Assembly: GCA_026710655.1 (NCBI GenBank)
Contig: JAPOQN010000007.1
Span: forward strand, 1-64,000
Origin: Chloroflexota bacterium
GTDB taxonomy: Bacteria > Chloroflexota > Dehalococcoidia > Tepidiformales > Tepidiformaceae
Reading direction: 5' to 3'
Length of the DNA stretch: 64,000 bases
Of the stretch, positions 26,340-34,690 are shown piece by piece. Position numbers and translations under genes: made by a program. Below the pieces are notes generated by a model. That model was not told the DNA's origin. It worked only from the letters and a program-made list of their open reading frames with translations, and searched no databases. Every line of letters starts with the position of its first letter. Within the stretch, counting starts at the first letter, position 1.

Positions 26340-27614
26340 ATGGCCGTAACCTGGCAGACCACCACGCTCCCCCACGGCCTGCGCGTCGTCACAACCCCCG
26401 TCCCCACCACCCAGGCCACCACCGTCAATCTCTTTGTCGGCGTCGGCTCCCGCTCCGAGCCCCAGCGCCTGAACGGCATCACCCACTTCCTCGAGCACAT
26501 GATCTTCAAGGGAACCGAACGCCGCCCCCGCGCCAACATGATCGCCGAGGAGATTGAGGGTGCCGGCGGCACCCTCAACGCCTACACGAACAAGGAGTAC
26601 ACCTGCTACTGGAACGTGGTCCCCTACGACCGCCTCGAGACGGCAATCGACCTAACCGCCGACATGCTCCTCCACTCCACCCTCCCCCAGGAGGAGATTG
26701 ACCGCGAGCGCACCGTCGTGCAGCAGGAGCTCAAGCGGAACCACGACAACCCCGCGGGTTGGACGAGCCGCCTTCTCGGCGTCTCCGTCTACGGCGAGCA
26801 GCCCTGTGGCTGGGACGTCGGCGGCAGCGTGGATCTCGTCGAAGAGATGAACCGCCCCGACTTCATCGAGCACATGGAGGGCTGGTATCTGGGACCGAAC
26901 ATGGTCCTCTCCGTGGCCGGGAACTGCACCCACGAGCAGGTCCTTGAGCTGGCCGAGCCCCGCTTCGCCGAGGTCGCTGCCGGCGGTCTCCCCGACATCA
27001 CCCCCTACGACCCGGAGACCACCGGCGCCCGCGTCAGCATCGACTCGCGCGATATCGACCAGTGCAGCGTCATGCTCGGCATGCCCCTCTTCGGCCGCGA
27101 TGATCCCCGCCGCTTCGCCCTCCGCATCCTCAACAACATCCTCGGCTCGGGCATGTCCTCGCGCCTCTTCACTGAGGTGCGCGAGCGCCGCGGCCTCGCC
27201 TACTCGGTGCACTCCAGCTACGGCTACCTGGCCGATGCCGGCGTCTTCACCGTCTCCGCCGGCGTCAACCGCGAGAAGCTCTCCGAAACCCTCGGCGTCT
27301 GCCTCGACGAGCTCCGGAGGCTCGTGGACGAGCCCGTTCCCGAGGACGAGCTGCGGCGGGCGAAGGACCACGCCATCGGCCGCTTCCGCCTCTCCCTCGA
27401 GACCGCCTTCTCCCTCGGCCAGCGCCACGGCGAGCAGCTGCTCACGAAGGGCAGGGTCGAGACCATCGACCAGTTCGTCGCCGCCCTCGAAGCGGTCGAC
27501 GCCTCCCAGATCCGCTCCGTCGCCACCGACATCTTCGTGAACGACCGCTTCCACTGCGCCGCCGTCGGCCCCGACCTGAACGAGGACGAGATCGCCAACG
27601 CCCTCTCTGGCTAG
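26340..27614 (+). CDS. M16 family zinc metallopeptidase
   Basis: 424 residues, the usual length for bacterial processing-peptidase-like M16B proteins. The inverted zinc motif HFLEH is at 49-53 and the third ligand Glu lies in RTVVQQELKRN; AGGTLNAYTNKEYTCYW is also characteristic. A later R-Y pair region (RRGLAYSVHSSYGYLAD) binds substrate. Role in peptide turnover or precursor processing inferred. Many bacteria pair this gene with pnp or dut; here it is alone. Confidence 0.94.
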   Translation: MAVTWQTTTLPHGLRVVTTPVPTTQATTVNLFVGVGSRSEPQRLNGITHFLEHMIFKGTERRPRANMIAEEIEGAGGTLNAYTNKEYTCYWNVVPYDRLETAIDLTADMLLHSTLPQEEIDRERTVVQQELKRNHDNPAGWTSRLLGVSVYGEQPCGWDVGGSVDLVEEMNRPDFIEHMEGWYLGPNMVLSVAGNCTHEQVLELAEPRFAEVAAGGLPDITPYDPETTGARVSIDSRDIDQCSVMLGMPLFGRDDPRRFALRILNNILGSGMSSRLFTEVRERRGLAYSVHSSYGYLADAGVFTVSAGVNREKLSETLGVCLDELRRLVDEPVPEDELRRAKDHAIGRFRLSLETAFSLGQRHGEQLLTKGRVETIDQFVAALEAVDASQIRSVATDIFVNDRFHCAAVGPDLNEDEIANALSG

Positions 27615-27749
27615 ACCCGCCAGTTCTTTCCGCGGCGCCCTTCACTCAGCGCGGCGGTAGCCGCGCGCTCTCCTCAGCGAAGCGCTCTCCTCAGCCGCGC
27701 GCTAGCGCGGCGCTCCACTCAGGCGGGCATCGCCCGCCGCTCTCCTCGC
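27615..27749. repeat. three GC-rich hairpins with a repeated linker between convergent genes
   Basis: Between the stops of the M16 gene and purL are three 7-base-pair hairpins: GCGCGGC/GCCGCGC (27649-27666, loop GGTA), GCCGCGC/GCGCGGC (27694-27711, loop GCTA) and GGCGGGC/GCCCGCC (27722-27738, loop ATC). They are joined by copies of GCTCTCCTCAGC-like sequence (27667-27678, 27684-27695, variant 27712-27723). On the minus strand the unit reads CTGAGGAGAGCG plus hairpin. It could be a bidirectional terminator or a REP-like dispersed repeat. No coding sequence. Confidence 0.7.
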
Positions 27750-29960
27750 CTACAGCCCCAGCCCCGACTCCCATGCCTCCCGAACCTCGGTGAGGTCCGC
27801 CTCGACCGGTCCGTAGCGAAGCACGCTCTCCTCCGTCGTGGCGCCCAGCCGCGTGGCCGCCACCCCCAGCTCCTCCGCCAGCGCCACCAGTCCCTCCCCC
27901 GCCTCGGGACGCGCGCTCACCACGATGCGTCCCTGCCCCTCCCCGAACAGGGCTGCGTCGACGCGCCCCTCCACCTCGACCTCTCCCGCGAAGCCGTACC
28001 CGCCGAGCAGGCAGCACTCCGCCAGCGCGACCGCGAGGCCGCCGTCGCTGCAGTCGTGCGCGCTCAACAGCAGACCGGCGTCGTTCGCGCCCAGCACGAG
28101 GTCGTGTAGCCGCCCCTCCGCTGCGAGGTCGACCGTGGGCGTGCCGATGACCGCGCCGTGTACGGCCTCCAGGTACTCGCTCCCTGCCAGCGTCCGCGCC
28201 GTCTGCTCGACCGTTCCGCCCAGCAGCCACACTTCCGCCCCCGCCCGCTCGAAGGCCGCCCCCAGGTGCGCGTGCACGTTCTCCAGCACCCCCAGCATCC
28301 CGATGACCGGTGTCGGTGAGACCGGTGCCCCGCCGCTCTCGTTGTAGAGGCTCACGTTGCCGCTCACGACCGGCGTCCCGAACGCCTCGCAGGCCGCGGA
28401 GATGCCGTCCACCGCCCCGGAGAGGGTCGCGTACACCTCAAGGTTCTCGGGGGCCCCGAAATTGAGGCAATCCGTCACCGCAACCGGCCGCGCCCCCGTG
28501 CAGACCACGTTGCGCGCCGCCTCCGCCACCGCGATCGCCCCCCCGTTGTGCGCGTCGAGCTGGCAGTAGCGACCGTTCCCGTCGGTCGCCACGGCGATAC
28601 CTCGAGTCGTGCCCGGCACGCGCAGCACGGCTGCGTCGCCCCCCGGCGCCACCACCGTGTTCGCCAGCACTTGGTGGTCGTACTGGCGGAAAACCTCGCG
28701 CTTGCTCGCGAGGTTCGGCCGCCCGATCAGCGCCACCAGCGCCTCCGTCGCCGCCTCTGCCTTCAGGTCCGGGAACGCCCCCGGATTCGCCTGGCTGCGC
28801 GCCAGCGCCTCCACGCTGCGACGCCCGTCGCGCGTGTACGCCGGCGCCTCCGTCGCCACCTCGACCGGCACCCGCCCAACCTCCACCCCGTCCTCCCGCA
28901 GCACCACCTCGTCCCCGTCCGTCACCTGACCGATCTCGATGCAATCCACCTCCCAGCGCTCGAACAACGCCTCCACGTCCGCCACGTGCTCGCGTTTCGC
29001 GATCACGAGCATCCGCTCCTGGCTCTCCGAGAGCATGACCTCGTACGGCGTCATCCCCGATTCGCGCCGCGGCACGCAATCCAGGTCGAGCACCGCTCCC
29101 GAGTCCCCCCGCGCGCAACACTCGAGCACCGAGCTGGTCAGGCCCGCCGCCCCCAGGTCCTGCAGCCCCACGATCCAGTCCCGGTGCTCCGAGGCGAGTT
29201 CGTGGCAGGCCTCCATCAGCATCTTTTCCAGGAACGGGTTGCCCACCTGCACCGCCGGACGCATCTCCTCGAAGCGCGCCTCTGGATCGGTGCGGCTCGC
29301 CAGCCCGCTTGCCCCGTGAATGCCGTCCCGGCCCGTATCCGCCCCCACCAGCAGCAGGGCGTTCCCCTCGCCGCTCGCGTTCGCGCTCAGGATGCCGTCT
29401 GCCCGCACCAGCCCCACGCACATCGCGTTCACGAGCGGGTTGCCGTTGTATGACCCCCCGAACACCACCTCCCCCCCCACGGTCGGGATCCCGAGGCAGT
29501 TCCCGTACCCCCCGATACCGCCCACCACCCCCTCGAACAGGTAGCGGTTGTTCCCCTCGTCCAGCGGACCGAAGCGCAGCGAGTCCAGCAGCGCGATCGG
29601 GTACGCCCCCATCGCGAAGATGTCCCGAACGATCCCCCCCACGCCCGTCGCCGCCCCCTCGTACGGCTCGATCGCCGAGGGGTGGTTGTGCGACTCGACC
29701 TTCATCACCACCGCCCAGCCGTCCCCGATGTCGATCGCGCCCGCGTTTTCCTCACCCACGCGCGTCAGCACGCGGTCGCCGCCGCTCGGGAAACGGCGCA
29801 GCAGCGGGCGGCTGTTCTTGTAGCCGCAGTGCTCGCTCCACAGCGAGCCGAACATCCCCAGCTCGACCTCGTTCGGTTCCCGCCCCAGCCGCCCCACGAG
29901 CAGGTCGTATTCATCGCGACTCAGCGCGACTGCGTCCAGTGCCTCCTGCTCGACCGCCAC
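27750..29960 (-). CDS. purL: phosphoribosylformylglycinamidine synthase subunit PurL
   Basis: 736 residues, normal for the small PurL form that works with PurQ and PurS. ATP-dependent conversion of FGAR to FGAM in purine synthesis. Landmarks: LWSEHCGYKNSRPLL (H44), VESHNHPSAIEPYEGAATGVGG, QDLGAAGLTSS and HDCSDGGLAVALAE. Start GTG at 29960 with TAGCAT six bases upstream and no Shine-Dalgarno. purQ lies 1.65 kb upstream, separated by three membrane-protein genes; no purS was found. Confidence 0.97.
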   Translation of the reverse strand: MAVEQEALDAVALSRDEYDLLVGRLGREPNEVELGMFGSLWSEHCGYKNSRPLLRRFPSGGDRVLTRVGEENAGAIDIGDGWAVVMKVESHNHPSAIEPYEGAATGVGGIVRDIFAMGAYPIALLDSLRFGPLDEGNNRYLFEGVVGGIGGYGNCLGIPTVGGEVVFGGSYNGNPLVNAMCVGLVRADGILSANASGEGNALLLVGADTGRDGIHGASGLASRTDPEARFEEMRPAVQVGNPFLEKMLMEACHELASEHRDWIVGLQDLGAAGLTSSVLECCARGDSGAVLDLDCVPRRESGMTPYEVMLSESQERMLVIAKREHVADVEALFERWEVDCIEIGQVTDGDEVVLREDGVEVGRVPVEVATEAPAYTRDGRRSVEALARSQANPGAFPDLKAEAATEALVALIGRPNLASKREVFRQYDHQVLANTVVAPGGDAAVLRVPGTTRGIAVATDGNGRYCQLDAHNGGAIAVAEAARNVVCTGARPVAVTDCLNFGAPENLEVYATLSGAVDGISAACEAFGTPVVSGNVSLYNESGGAPVSPTPVIGMLGVLENVHAHLGAAFERAGAEVWLLGGTVEQTARTLAGSEYLEAVHGAVIGTPTVDLAAEGRLHDLVLGANDAGLLLSAHDCSDGGLAVALAECCLLGGYGFAGEVEVEGRVDAALFGEGQGRIVVSARPEAGEGLVALAEELGVAATRLGATTEESVLRYGPVEADLTEVREAWESGLGL

Positions 29961-29972
29961 GCCCCGATGCTA
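29961..29972 (-). promoter_or_regulatory. putative leaderless -10 element of purL
   Basis: Minus-strand TAGCAT at 29972-29967, then CGGGGC, then GTG at 29960. Confidence 0.55.
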
Positions 29973-29985
29973 CCGCCCCGCCACC

Positions 29986-30429
29986 TCACGCGCTCCGGCG
30001 GCCGTGGGAGGTCACCACGACGCGCGTCCCCGCCACCTTGTCCCACAGGCACTGCCGCTGCCCGTCCCAGGCGCACCAGCCCGCCGCCACCAGCCATGCG
30101 ACCACCCCCGCGAAAGCCAGGTTGATGCCCCCCTCGACTTCCATCGACAGCAGCAGCAGGTCGAGGAGGACGAAGAGCAGCACCTTGACCCAGACATCCC
30201 GCGCGACCATCCGCACGAGGCTCGCTGGCTGTCCCTGCGCATCCACCACCTGCATCCCCAGCAGCCGCTTCGCCGGCGACTGCCCGTTTGGGGCCGTGTT
30301 GACGAACCAGAAGATCCAGCCAACGCCAAGGGTCAGTGCGAACAGGACGATCTCGAAGAGGTGTCCCGCGAACCGCTGGCCCCGGCTGGCCAGCTGCCCG
30401 CTCGATACCGCGGAAGCCGCGTCCGCCAC
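29986..30429 (-). CDS. RDD family membrane protein
   Basis: 147 residues with three hydrophobic segments and the RDD landmarks in order: RGQRFAGHLFEIVLF, NGQSPAKRLLGMQVVD, VARDVWVKVLL and a terminal WDGQRQCLWDKVAGTRVV. RDD proteins are small integral membrane proteins implicated in ion (Na+/H+) exchange or anchoring, but mostly uncharacterised. It is a paralogue of the next gene upstream, three bases away, so a tandem duplication. Confidence 0.87.
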   Translation of the reverse strand: MADAASAVSSGQLASRGQRFAGHLFEIVLFALTLGVGWIFWFVNTAPNGQSPAKRLLGMQVVDAQGQPASLVRMVARDVWVKVLLFVLLDLLLLSMEVEGGINLAFAGVVAWLVAAGWCAWDGQRQCLWDKVAGTRVVVTSHGRRSA

Positions 30430-30432
30430 GGG

Positions 30433-31002
30433 CTACAGCCGCTCCAGCTCCCGCGCCCGCCGCTCCTCGTACTCCTCGTCGGTCAGCAGACCGCGATTGT
30501 GCAGGTCCTGCAGCGTCTGGAGATTCTCCGTTGCTTCCCGGGAGGGCGGAGCCACTGCGGCCCCTGGGACCGCGCCCGCTCCCTGGACAACGTACGTCCC
30601 CAGCGCCTTGTCCCAGAGGCACTGCCGGTTCGCGTCCCAGACGCACCAGAGTGCGGCGGCGATGAACACAACCAGTGTGATCGCGCCGGCCACACCCGCG
30701 TTCGCGAGGCTCAGCAGCAGGTCCAGCACTGCGAACGAGGCCCACTTGACGACGATCTCGCGCAGCAGCATCAAGCCCAGCCCGGCCCGGCTCCCGTCCG
30801 CGCGGACCACGTGGATCCCCAGCAGTCGCTTCGCGGGGCTCTGTCCGCGCCCCCCCACCACGAGCAGCCAGATCAGCCACCCGATCCCGAGCGTGAAGGT
30901 GAAGAGAACGAGTTCGAGCACGTACTCAGCCAGCCGCCGACCCTGGCTCGCCAGCTCAAGTGCTGGTCCTGCGGACTCCGCTTCAGGGGCTGCTACTGTC
31001 AC
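30433..31002 (-). CDS. RDD family membrane protein with C-terminal SHOCT-like segment
   Basis: 189 residues. Same RDD core as its neighbour (GQSPAKRLLGIHVVR, WDANRQCLWDKALGTYVV), followed by a linker and a SHOCT-like short helical hairpin (LQTLQDLHNRGLLTDEEYEERRARELERL) that usually mediates oligomerisation. Part of a minus-strand run: purQ, DUF4389, RDD, RDD, purL. Confidence 0.87.
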   Translation of the reverse strand: MTVAAPEAESAGPALELASQGRRLAEYVLELVLFTFTLGIGWLIWLLVVGGRGQSPAKRLLGIHVVRADGSRAGLGLMLLREIVVKWASFAVLDLLLSLANAGVAGAITLVVFIAAALWCVWDANRQCLWDKALGTYVVQGAGAVPGAAVAPPSREATENLQTLQDLHNRGLLTDEEYEERRARELERL

Positions 31003-31011
31003 TCTGGTCTC

Positions 31012-31596
31012 CTAATCGAAGCTAAACGTTGGGTATTCGTCGACCAGCAGGTAGGCGTACGCGCTCGCCCGCTCGGTCCAACGGGTGTACCCCACGAGAA
31101 AGTTGTGCAGCCCCTCGGGCACCCGGCCCAGCACAACTGCCGCCACCCACGCGACTAGCGCAACAAACACGAGAGCGATGCCGAGCAACGACAGCACGAT
31201 CTCGTGCGGGATCAGGAGGATGCAGCGGAAGAACGTCGTCAGCCGGTTCCGGTCCGCGGTCTGCTCCTGGATCGTGAGACGCACCGGGTAGTCCGGCTCC
31301 TCCTCCATCGAGAACGGCGGGTATCGATCCGTCAGCAGGGTGCCGTAGGCGTTGGCCCGCGCCGCCCAGCGCGAGAACCCGATGGTGAAGCGCAGCATTC
31401 CCGCCGGGAAGCGCCCCGCGAACACGATCGTGAACCACGCGAATGTGATCACGACCCCCGCCGCCAGCCCAAGGAAGTTGAGCACGATGACGTGCGGGAT
31501 GACCAGCAGCCACCGGAAGAAGATCGACAGCCGGTTCTGAGCTGCCGGCGGATCGACTTCGAACTGGACCGGGTAGCCCTCGGTAACGACCGTCAT
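31012..31596 (-). CDS. DUF4389 membrane protein with internal duplication
   Basis: 194 residues containing two copies of the same unit: (Y)PVQFEVDPP...NRLSIFFRWLLVIPH and (Y)PVRLTIQEQ...NRLTTFFRCILLIPH, each followed by a membrane hairpin and a region rich in R/W (FSRWAARANAYGTLLTDRYPPFS and TRWTERASAYAYLLVDEYPTFS). This is the DUF4389 arrangement; function unknown. ATG with GGGAG upstream. Confidence 0.85.
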   Translation of the reverse strand: MTVVTEGYPVQFEVDPPAAQNRLSIFFRWLLVIPHVIVLNFLGLAAGVVITFAWFTIVFAGRFPAGMLRFTIGFSRWAARANAYGTLLTDRYPPFSMEEEPDYPVRLTIQEQTADRNRLTTFFRCILLIPHEIVLSLLGIALVFVALVAWVAAVVLGRVPEGLHNFLVGYTRWTERASAYAYLLVDEYPTFSFD

Positions 31597-31609
31597 TGCC
31601 CTACTCCCT

Positions 31610-32311
31610 TCAGACCACGGCTCCGGCCGCGACCTCGACCAGCGATTGCCAGATGCGGTTGCCGTCGGCCCCGCCCGTCAGCTCTTCGCCGGCGCGCTCG
31701 GGGTGCGGCATCATCCCCACTACGTTCCCTGCCTCGTTGCGGATGCCCGCGATGTTGCGGGCGCTCCCGTTCGGATTCGCGTCCGGCGTGACTTCGCCGT
31801 GATCGTCGCAGTAGCGGAACACGACGCGTCCCTCGCGCTCCAGCTCGTCGAGCGTCGCGCGGTCGGCCTGGTAGTTGCCCTCTCCGTGGCTGATGGGGAT
31901 GCGCAGCCCCTCGCCCTCGCCGATGCCCGCCGTCCACGGCGATCCGCCGCCCTCGCGCCGCAGGTGCGTCCACTCGCAGCGGAAGCGCAGGCTGCGGTTG
32001 CGGATGAGCGCTCCCGGCAGCAGACCGCTCTCGCACAGCACCTGGAAGCCGTTGCAGATGCCGATCACCGGCATCCCGTCCTCCGCCGCCCGCACCACCT
32101 CCTCCATGATCGGCGAGAAGCGCGCGATCGCCCCGCAACGCAGGTAGTCGCCGTAGGAGAAGCCACCTGGCAGCACCACGGCGTCGAACTCCGCCAGCGA
32201 GGTCTCCTGGTGCCACACGATCTCCGCTTCCTGCCCGAGCACGTTCACGAGCACGTGCTCGGTATCGCGGTCGCTCCAGGTTCCCGGGAAACGCACGATG
32301 GCGAAACGCAT
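31610..32311 (-). CDS. purQ: phosphoribosylformylglycinamidine synthase, glutaminase subunit PurQ
   Basis: 233 residues from ATG 32311; the frame is open further upstream but the conserved RFAIVRFPGTWSDRD starts here. Class I glutamine amidotransferase that supplies ammonia to PurL: nucleophile in VIGICNGFQVL and the His-Glu pair in MMPHPERA. TACACT lies seven bases before the ATG within CGCTGCTACACT, shared exactly with uvrB. Confidence 0.97.
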   Translation of the reverse strand: MRFAIVRFPGTWSDRDTEHVLVNVLGQEAEIVWHQETSLAEFDAVVLPGGFSYGDYLRCGAIARFSPIMEEVVRAAEDGMPVIGICNGFQVLCESGLLPGALIRNRSLRFRCEWTHLRREGGGSPWTAGIGEGEGLRIPISHGEGNYQADRATLDELEREGRVVFRYCDDHGEVTPDANPNGSARNIAGIRNEAGNVVGMMPHPERAGEELTGGADGNRIWQSLVEVAAGAVV

Positions 32312-32324
32312 CCTCAGTAGTGTA
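32312..32324 (-). promoter_or_regulatory. putative leaderless -10 element of purQ
   Basis: Minus-strand TACACT at 32324-32319, then seven bases (ACTGAGG), then ATG. GAGG is directly adjacent to the ATG, too close to be a normal ribosome site. Confidence 0.6.
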
Positions 32325-32349
32325 GCAGCGACCTGTGAGGCCCCTGCTG

Positions 32350-34563
32350 CTACTCGTCCGTCGCTCTGCCCTCCGCCTCCACGGGGTCGACGGGATCCCG
32401 GGGTGTGGGCCCCACCGCGGGGGCCGTACCGCCGGTCGTCACGTCCGATTCCTGCTGTGAGTCCGGCGCATCCGGGTACTCGATACGTGGGTGGTAGACG
32501 GCCCGCAGCGTGCTCCGGAAACTCGCCGCGACCTCCCGCAGCTCCCGCATCGTGATGTCGCACTCGTCCATCTGCCCCTCCGCCAGCCGCTCCGTGAACA
32601 CCCCGTTGACCAGTTTGTCGATCTCCTCGTGCGTCTCCGGCTGGGTCGCCCGTACGAGCGCCTCGCACGAGTCCGCCAGCATCACGATCGCCTGCTCCTT
32701 CGCCTGCGGCCTCGGGCCCGGGTAGCGGAACGTCTCCGCGTCCGTTTCGCCCCGCTCCAGCGCCTTGTGATAGAAGAACTCGACCAGCCGCGTGCCGTGG
32801 TGCTGCGGGATGAAGTCCCCCACCAGCGCCGGCAGCCGCCGCCTCCGCGCCAGGTCCATCCCGTCCAGCACGTGCCCGTGGATGATGCGCGCGCTCGCCT
32901 CCGGGGCGAGACTGTCGTGCGGGCTCACTCCCCGCTCGATGTTGTTCTCCACGAAGTACTCCGGGCGCTGCATCTTGCCGATGTCGTGGTAGTACGCCCC
33001 CGCCCGCACCAGCAGCGAGTCCGCCCCGATGCGGTTCGCCGCCTGCTCCCCCAGCGTCCCTACCAGCATGCTGTGGTGGAACGTCCCCGGCGCCTTCTCC
33101 TGCAGCTCCTGCAGGATCGGATGGCCCGCCTGCGCCAGCTCCATTAGCTGCATCCGCGTTGTTACCCGCAGCGCCGTCGAGAGCAACACGTGTACCCCCA
33201 GCCCGATCACGGCGGAACCGCTTCCCGCGACCGTGGCCGCCATTGCCAGCCAGCCCAGCCCCTCTGTCTCGCGCTGCTCCGTTAGCATCCAGAACGCGAG
33301 GAGCACCGCGGCCGTCGCCGCCCCCACGGAAAGCCCCGCGGCCGCGAAGCGGCTCAGCCGCTCCGTTCGCTGCATCGCCGCCGCCCCTGCCAGACCGCCC
33401 GCCGCGTACGCGATCACCAGCTGCAGTGGCTCCAGCGCACTCGTGAAGGCGGCCCCCGCCAGGGATGGCGCCGTGGCCGCGATGAACCCGGCATAGAGCG
33501 CGATAACCACTGCCACCATCGCCCCGAAGCGCGGCGCCGACACCGACGACACCACCACTGCCGCAGCCCCTACCGGCAGCCCGTAGGCGAAGAACCGTCC
33601 CTCCGTGTCGGGCAGCAGCTCCGGCAGGGCCACCCGTACCGCCACCAGCGTGCCCAGCACCGCCAATAGCGTCATCAGGCCGCGCCGCTCGGCGGGACGC
33701 GCGAACGGCTGCAGGCGGTAGAGGTACACCGCCAGCACGGTCCCCAGTGCCGCCCCCATGAGCAGCCCCGCCCCCAGGTCGTAGTAGTCGAACCCCTCGC
33801 GGATGACGCCCGTCTCCCGCAGCGCCTCGATCACGACCGGGTCCAGCGCCTGCCCCTCCTCGGCGATTACCTCGCCCGGGGAGTAGCTCACCAGTACGGG
33901 CGCCACCGCGTCCCGGGCCTCGCTCCGCAACCCCTGTGTCGTCAGCTCGTCCAGCGCCACCGTCGGCGTCACGAAGGCGTCGAGCAACTCGCGCAGCGCC
34001 CCCTCGCCGTTCTGGAACGAGGGTACGTTTCCCACCAGCAGGTACGCCTCGATCCGGTTCCGCTGGTCTTTCTCCCGAAGCGGGGAACTCAGGATGGCGC
34101 TCACGCCCTCAACCGCCGATCGCCGCAGGTCCTCGAGGTCGTCTTCGTCGAGCGTAAGCAGCGTCGAGCGGATGGCCTGCCCCAACCCGATGCCTCCGGG
34201 CGACTCGCCCAGCGTCCCCAGGCGTTCCTCTGACGAAAGCCCCGTGCGCAGCCGCAGCCGCACGACCTCCTCGAAGAGCATGGACAGCAGGCTGAGCTGT
34301 TCCTCGGGAACCTCTTCCAGCGAAGCCATCACGGGCTCGACAGCCGCTTCTGCCTCGACCCGGGCCGCCTCCGTCAGTTCCTCCGAGACGTATTCGCTCT
34401 CGTGCACGGCGGCGAACGCCCGCGGGGCGATGTCGCCCTCACGCGGGGCGCTTTCTCCGGGAAGCAGGGGTATCGCCAGGGCGATCGCGCCGATGGCGAT
34501 GATGACGCCAAAGACAGCCGCGCCCCCGCGCGTGACGACCGGATCAGGAAGGCGGCGCAGCAT
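32350..34563 (-). CDS. PgpH/YqfF-type 7TM-HD cyclic-di-AMP phosphodiesterase
   Basis: 737 residues from ATG 34563. Order: N-terminal membrane segment (about 14-36), extracytoplasmic 7TMR-HDED domain (to about 270), seven transmembrane helices (about 280-480), then a cytosolic HD domain with YYHDIGKMQRPEYF near residue 526 and HGHVLDGMDLARR, plus QHHGTRLVEFFYHKA. Family members hydrolyse c-di-AMP. A disordered acidic/Pro tail ends the chain. TATCAT 13 bases before ATG is a candidate -10. Confidence 0.93.
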   Translation of the reverse strand: MLRRLPDPVVTRGGAAVFGVIIAIGAIALAIPLLPGESAPREGDIAPRAFAAVHESEYVSEELTEAARVEAEAAVEPVMASLEEVPEEQLSLLSMLFEEVVRLRLRTGLSSEERLGTLGESPGGIGLGQAIRSTLLTLDEDDLEDLRRSAVEGVSAILSSPLREKDQRNRIEAYLLVGNVPSFQNGEGALRELLDAFVTPTVALDELTTQGLRSEARDAVAPVLVSYSPGEVIAEEGQALDPVVIEALRETGVIREGFDYYDLGAGLLMGAALGTVLAVYLYRLQPFARPAERRGLMTLLAVLGTLVAVRVALPELLPDTEGRFFAYGLPVGAAAVVVSSVSAPRFGAMVAVVIALYAGFIAATAPSLAGAAFTSALEPLQLVIAYAAGGLAGAAAMQRTERLSRFAAAGLSVGAATAAVLLAFWMLTEQRETEGLGWLAMAATVAGSGSAVIGLGVHVLLSTALRVTTRMQLMELAQAGHPILQELQEKAPGTFHHSMLVGTLGEQAANRIGADSLLVRAGAYYHDIGKMQRPEYFVENNIERGVSPHDSLAPEASARIIHGHVLDGMDLARRRRLPALVGDFIPQHHGTRLVEFFYHKALERGETDAETFRYPGPRPQAKEQAIVMLADSCEALVRATQPETHEEIDKLVNGVFTERLAEGQMDECDITMRELREVAASFRSTLRAVYHPRIEYPDAPDSQQESDVTTGGTAPAVGPTPRDPVDPVEAEGRATDE

Positions 34564-34690
34564 GAAGTGACCCCGGATGATAGCAGAGCCACCCTCCGGC
34601 CCCGCGCCGCCCCGGCGCTCGGCGAGCGCGTATCGTTGCCCCGCGAGCCGGCCCCTGCGCCGGCCAGTTCCCTGTGCGAAAGGCAGACCA

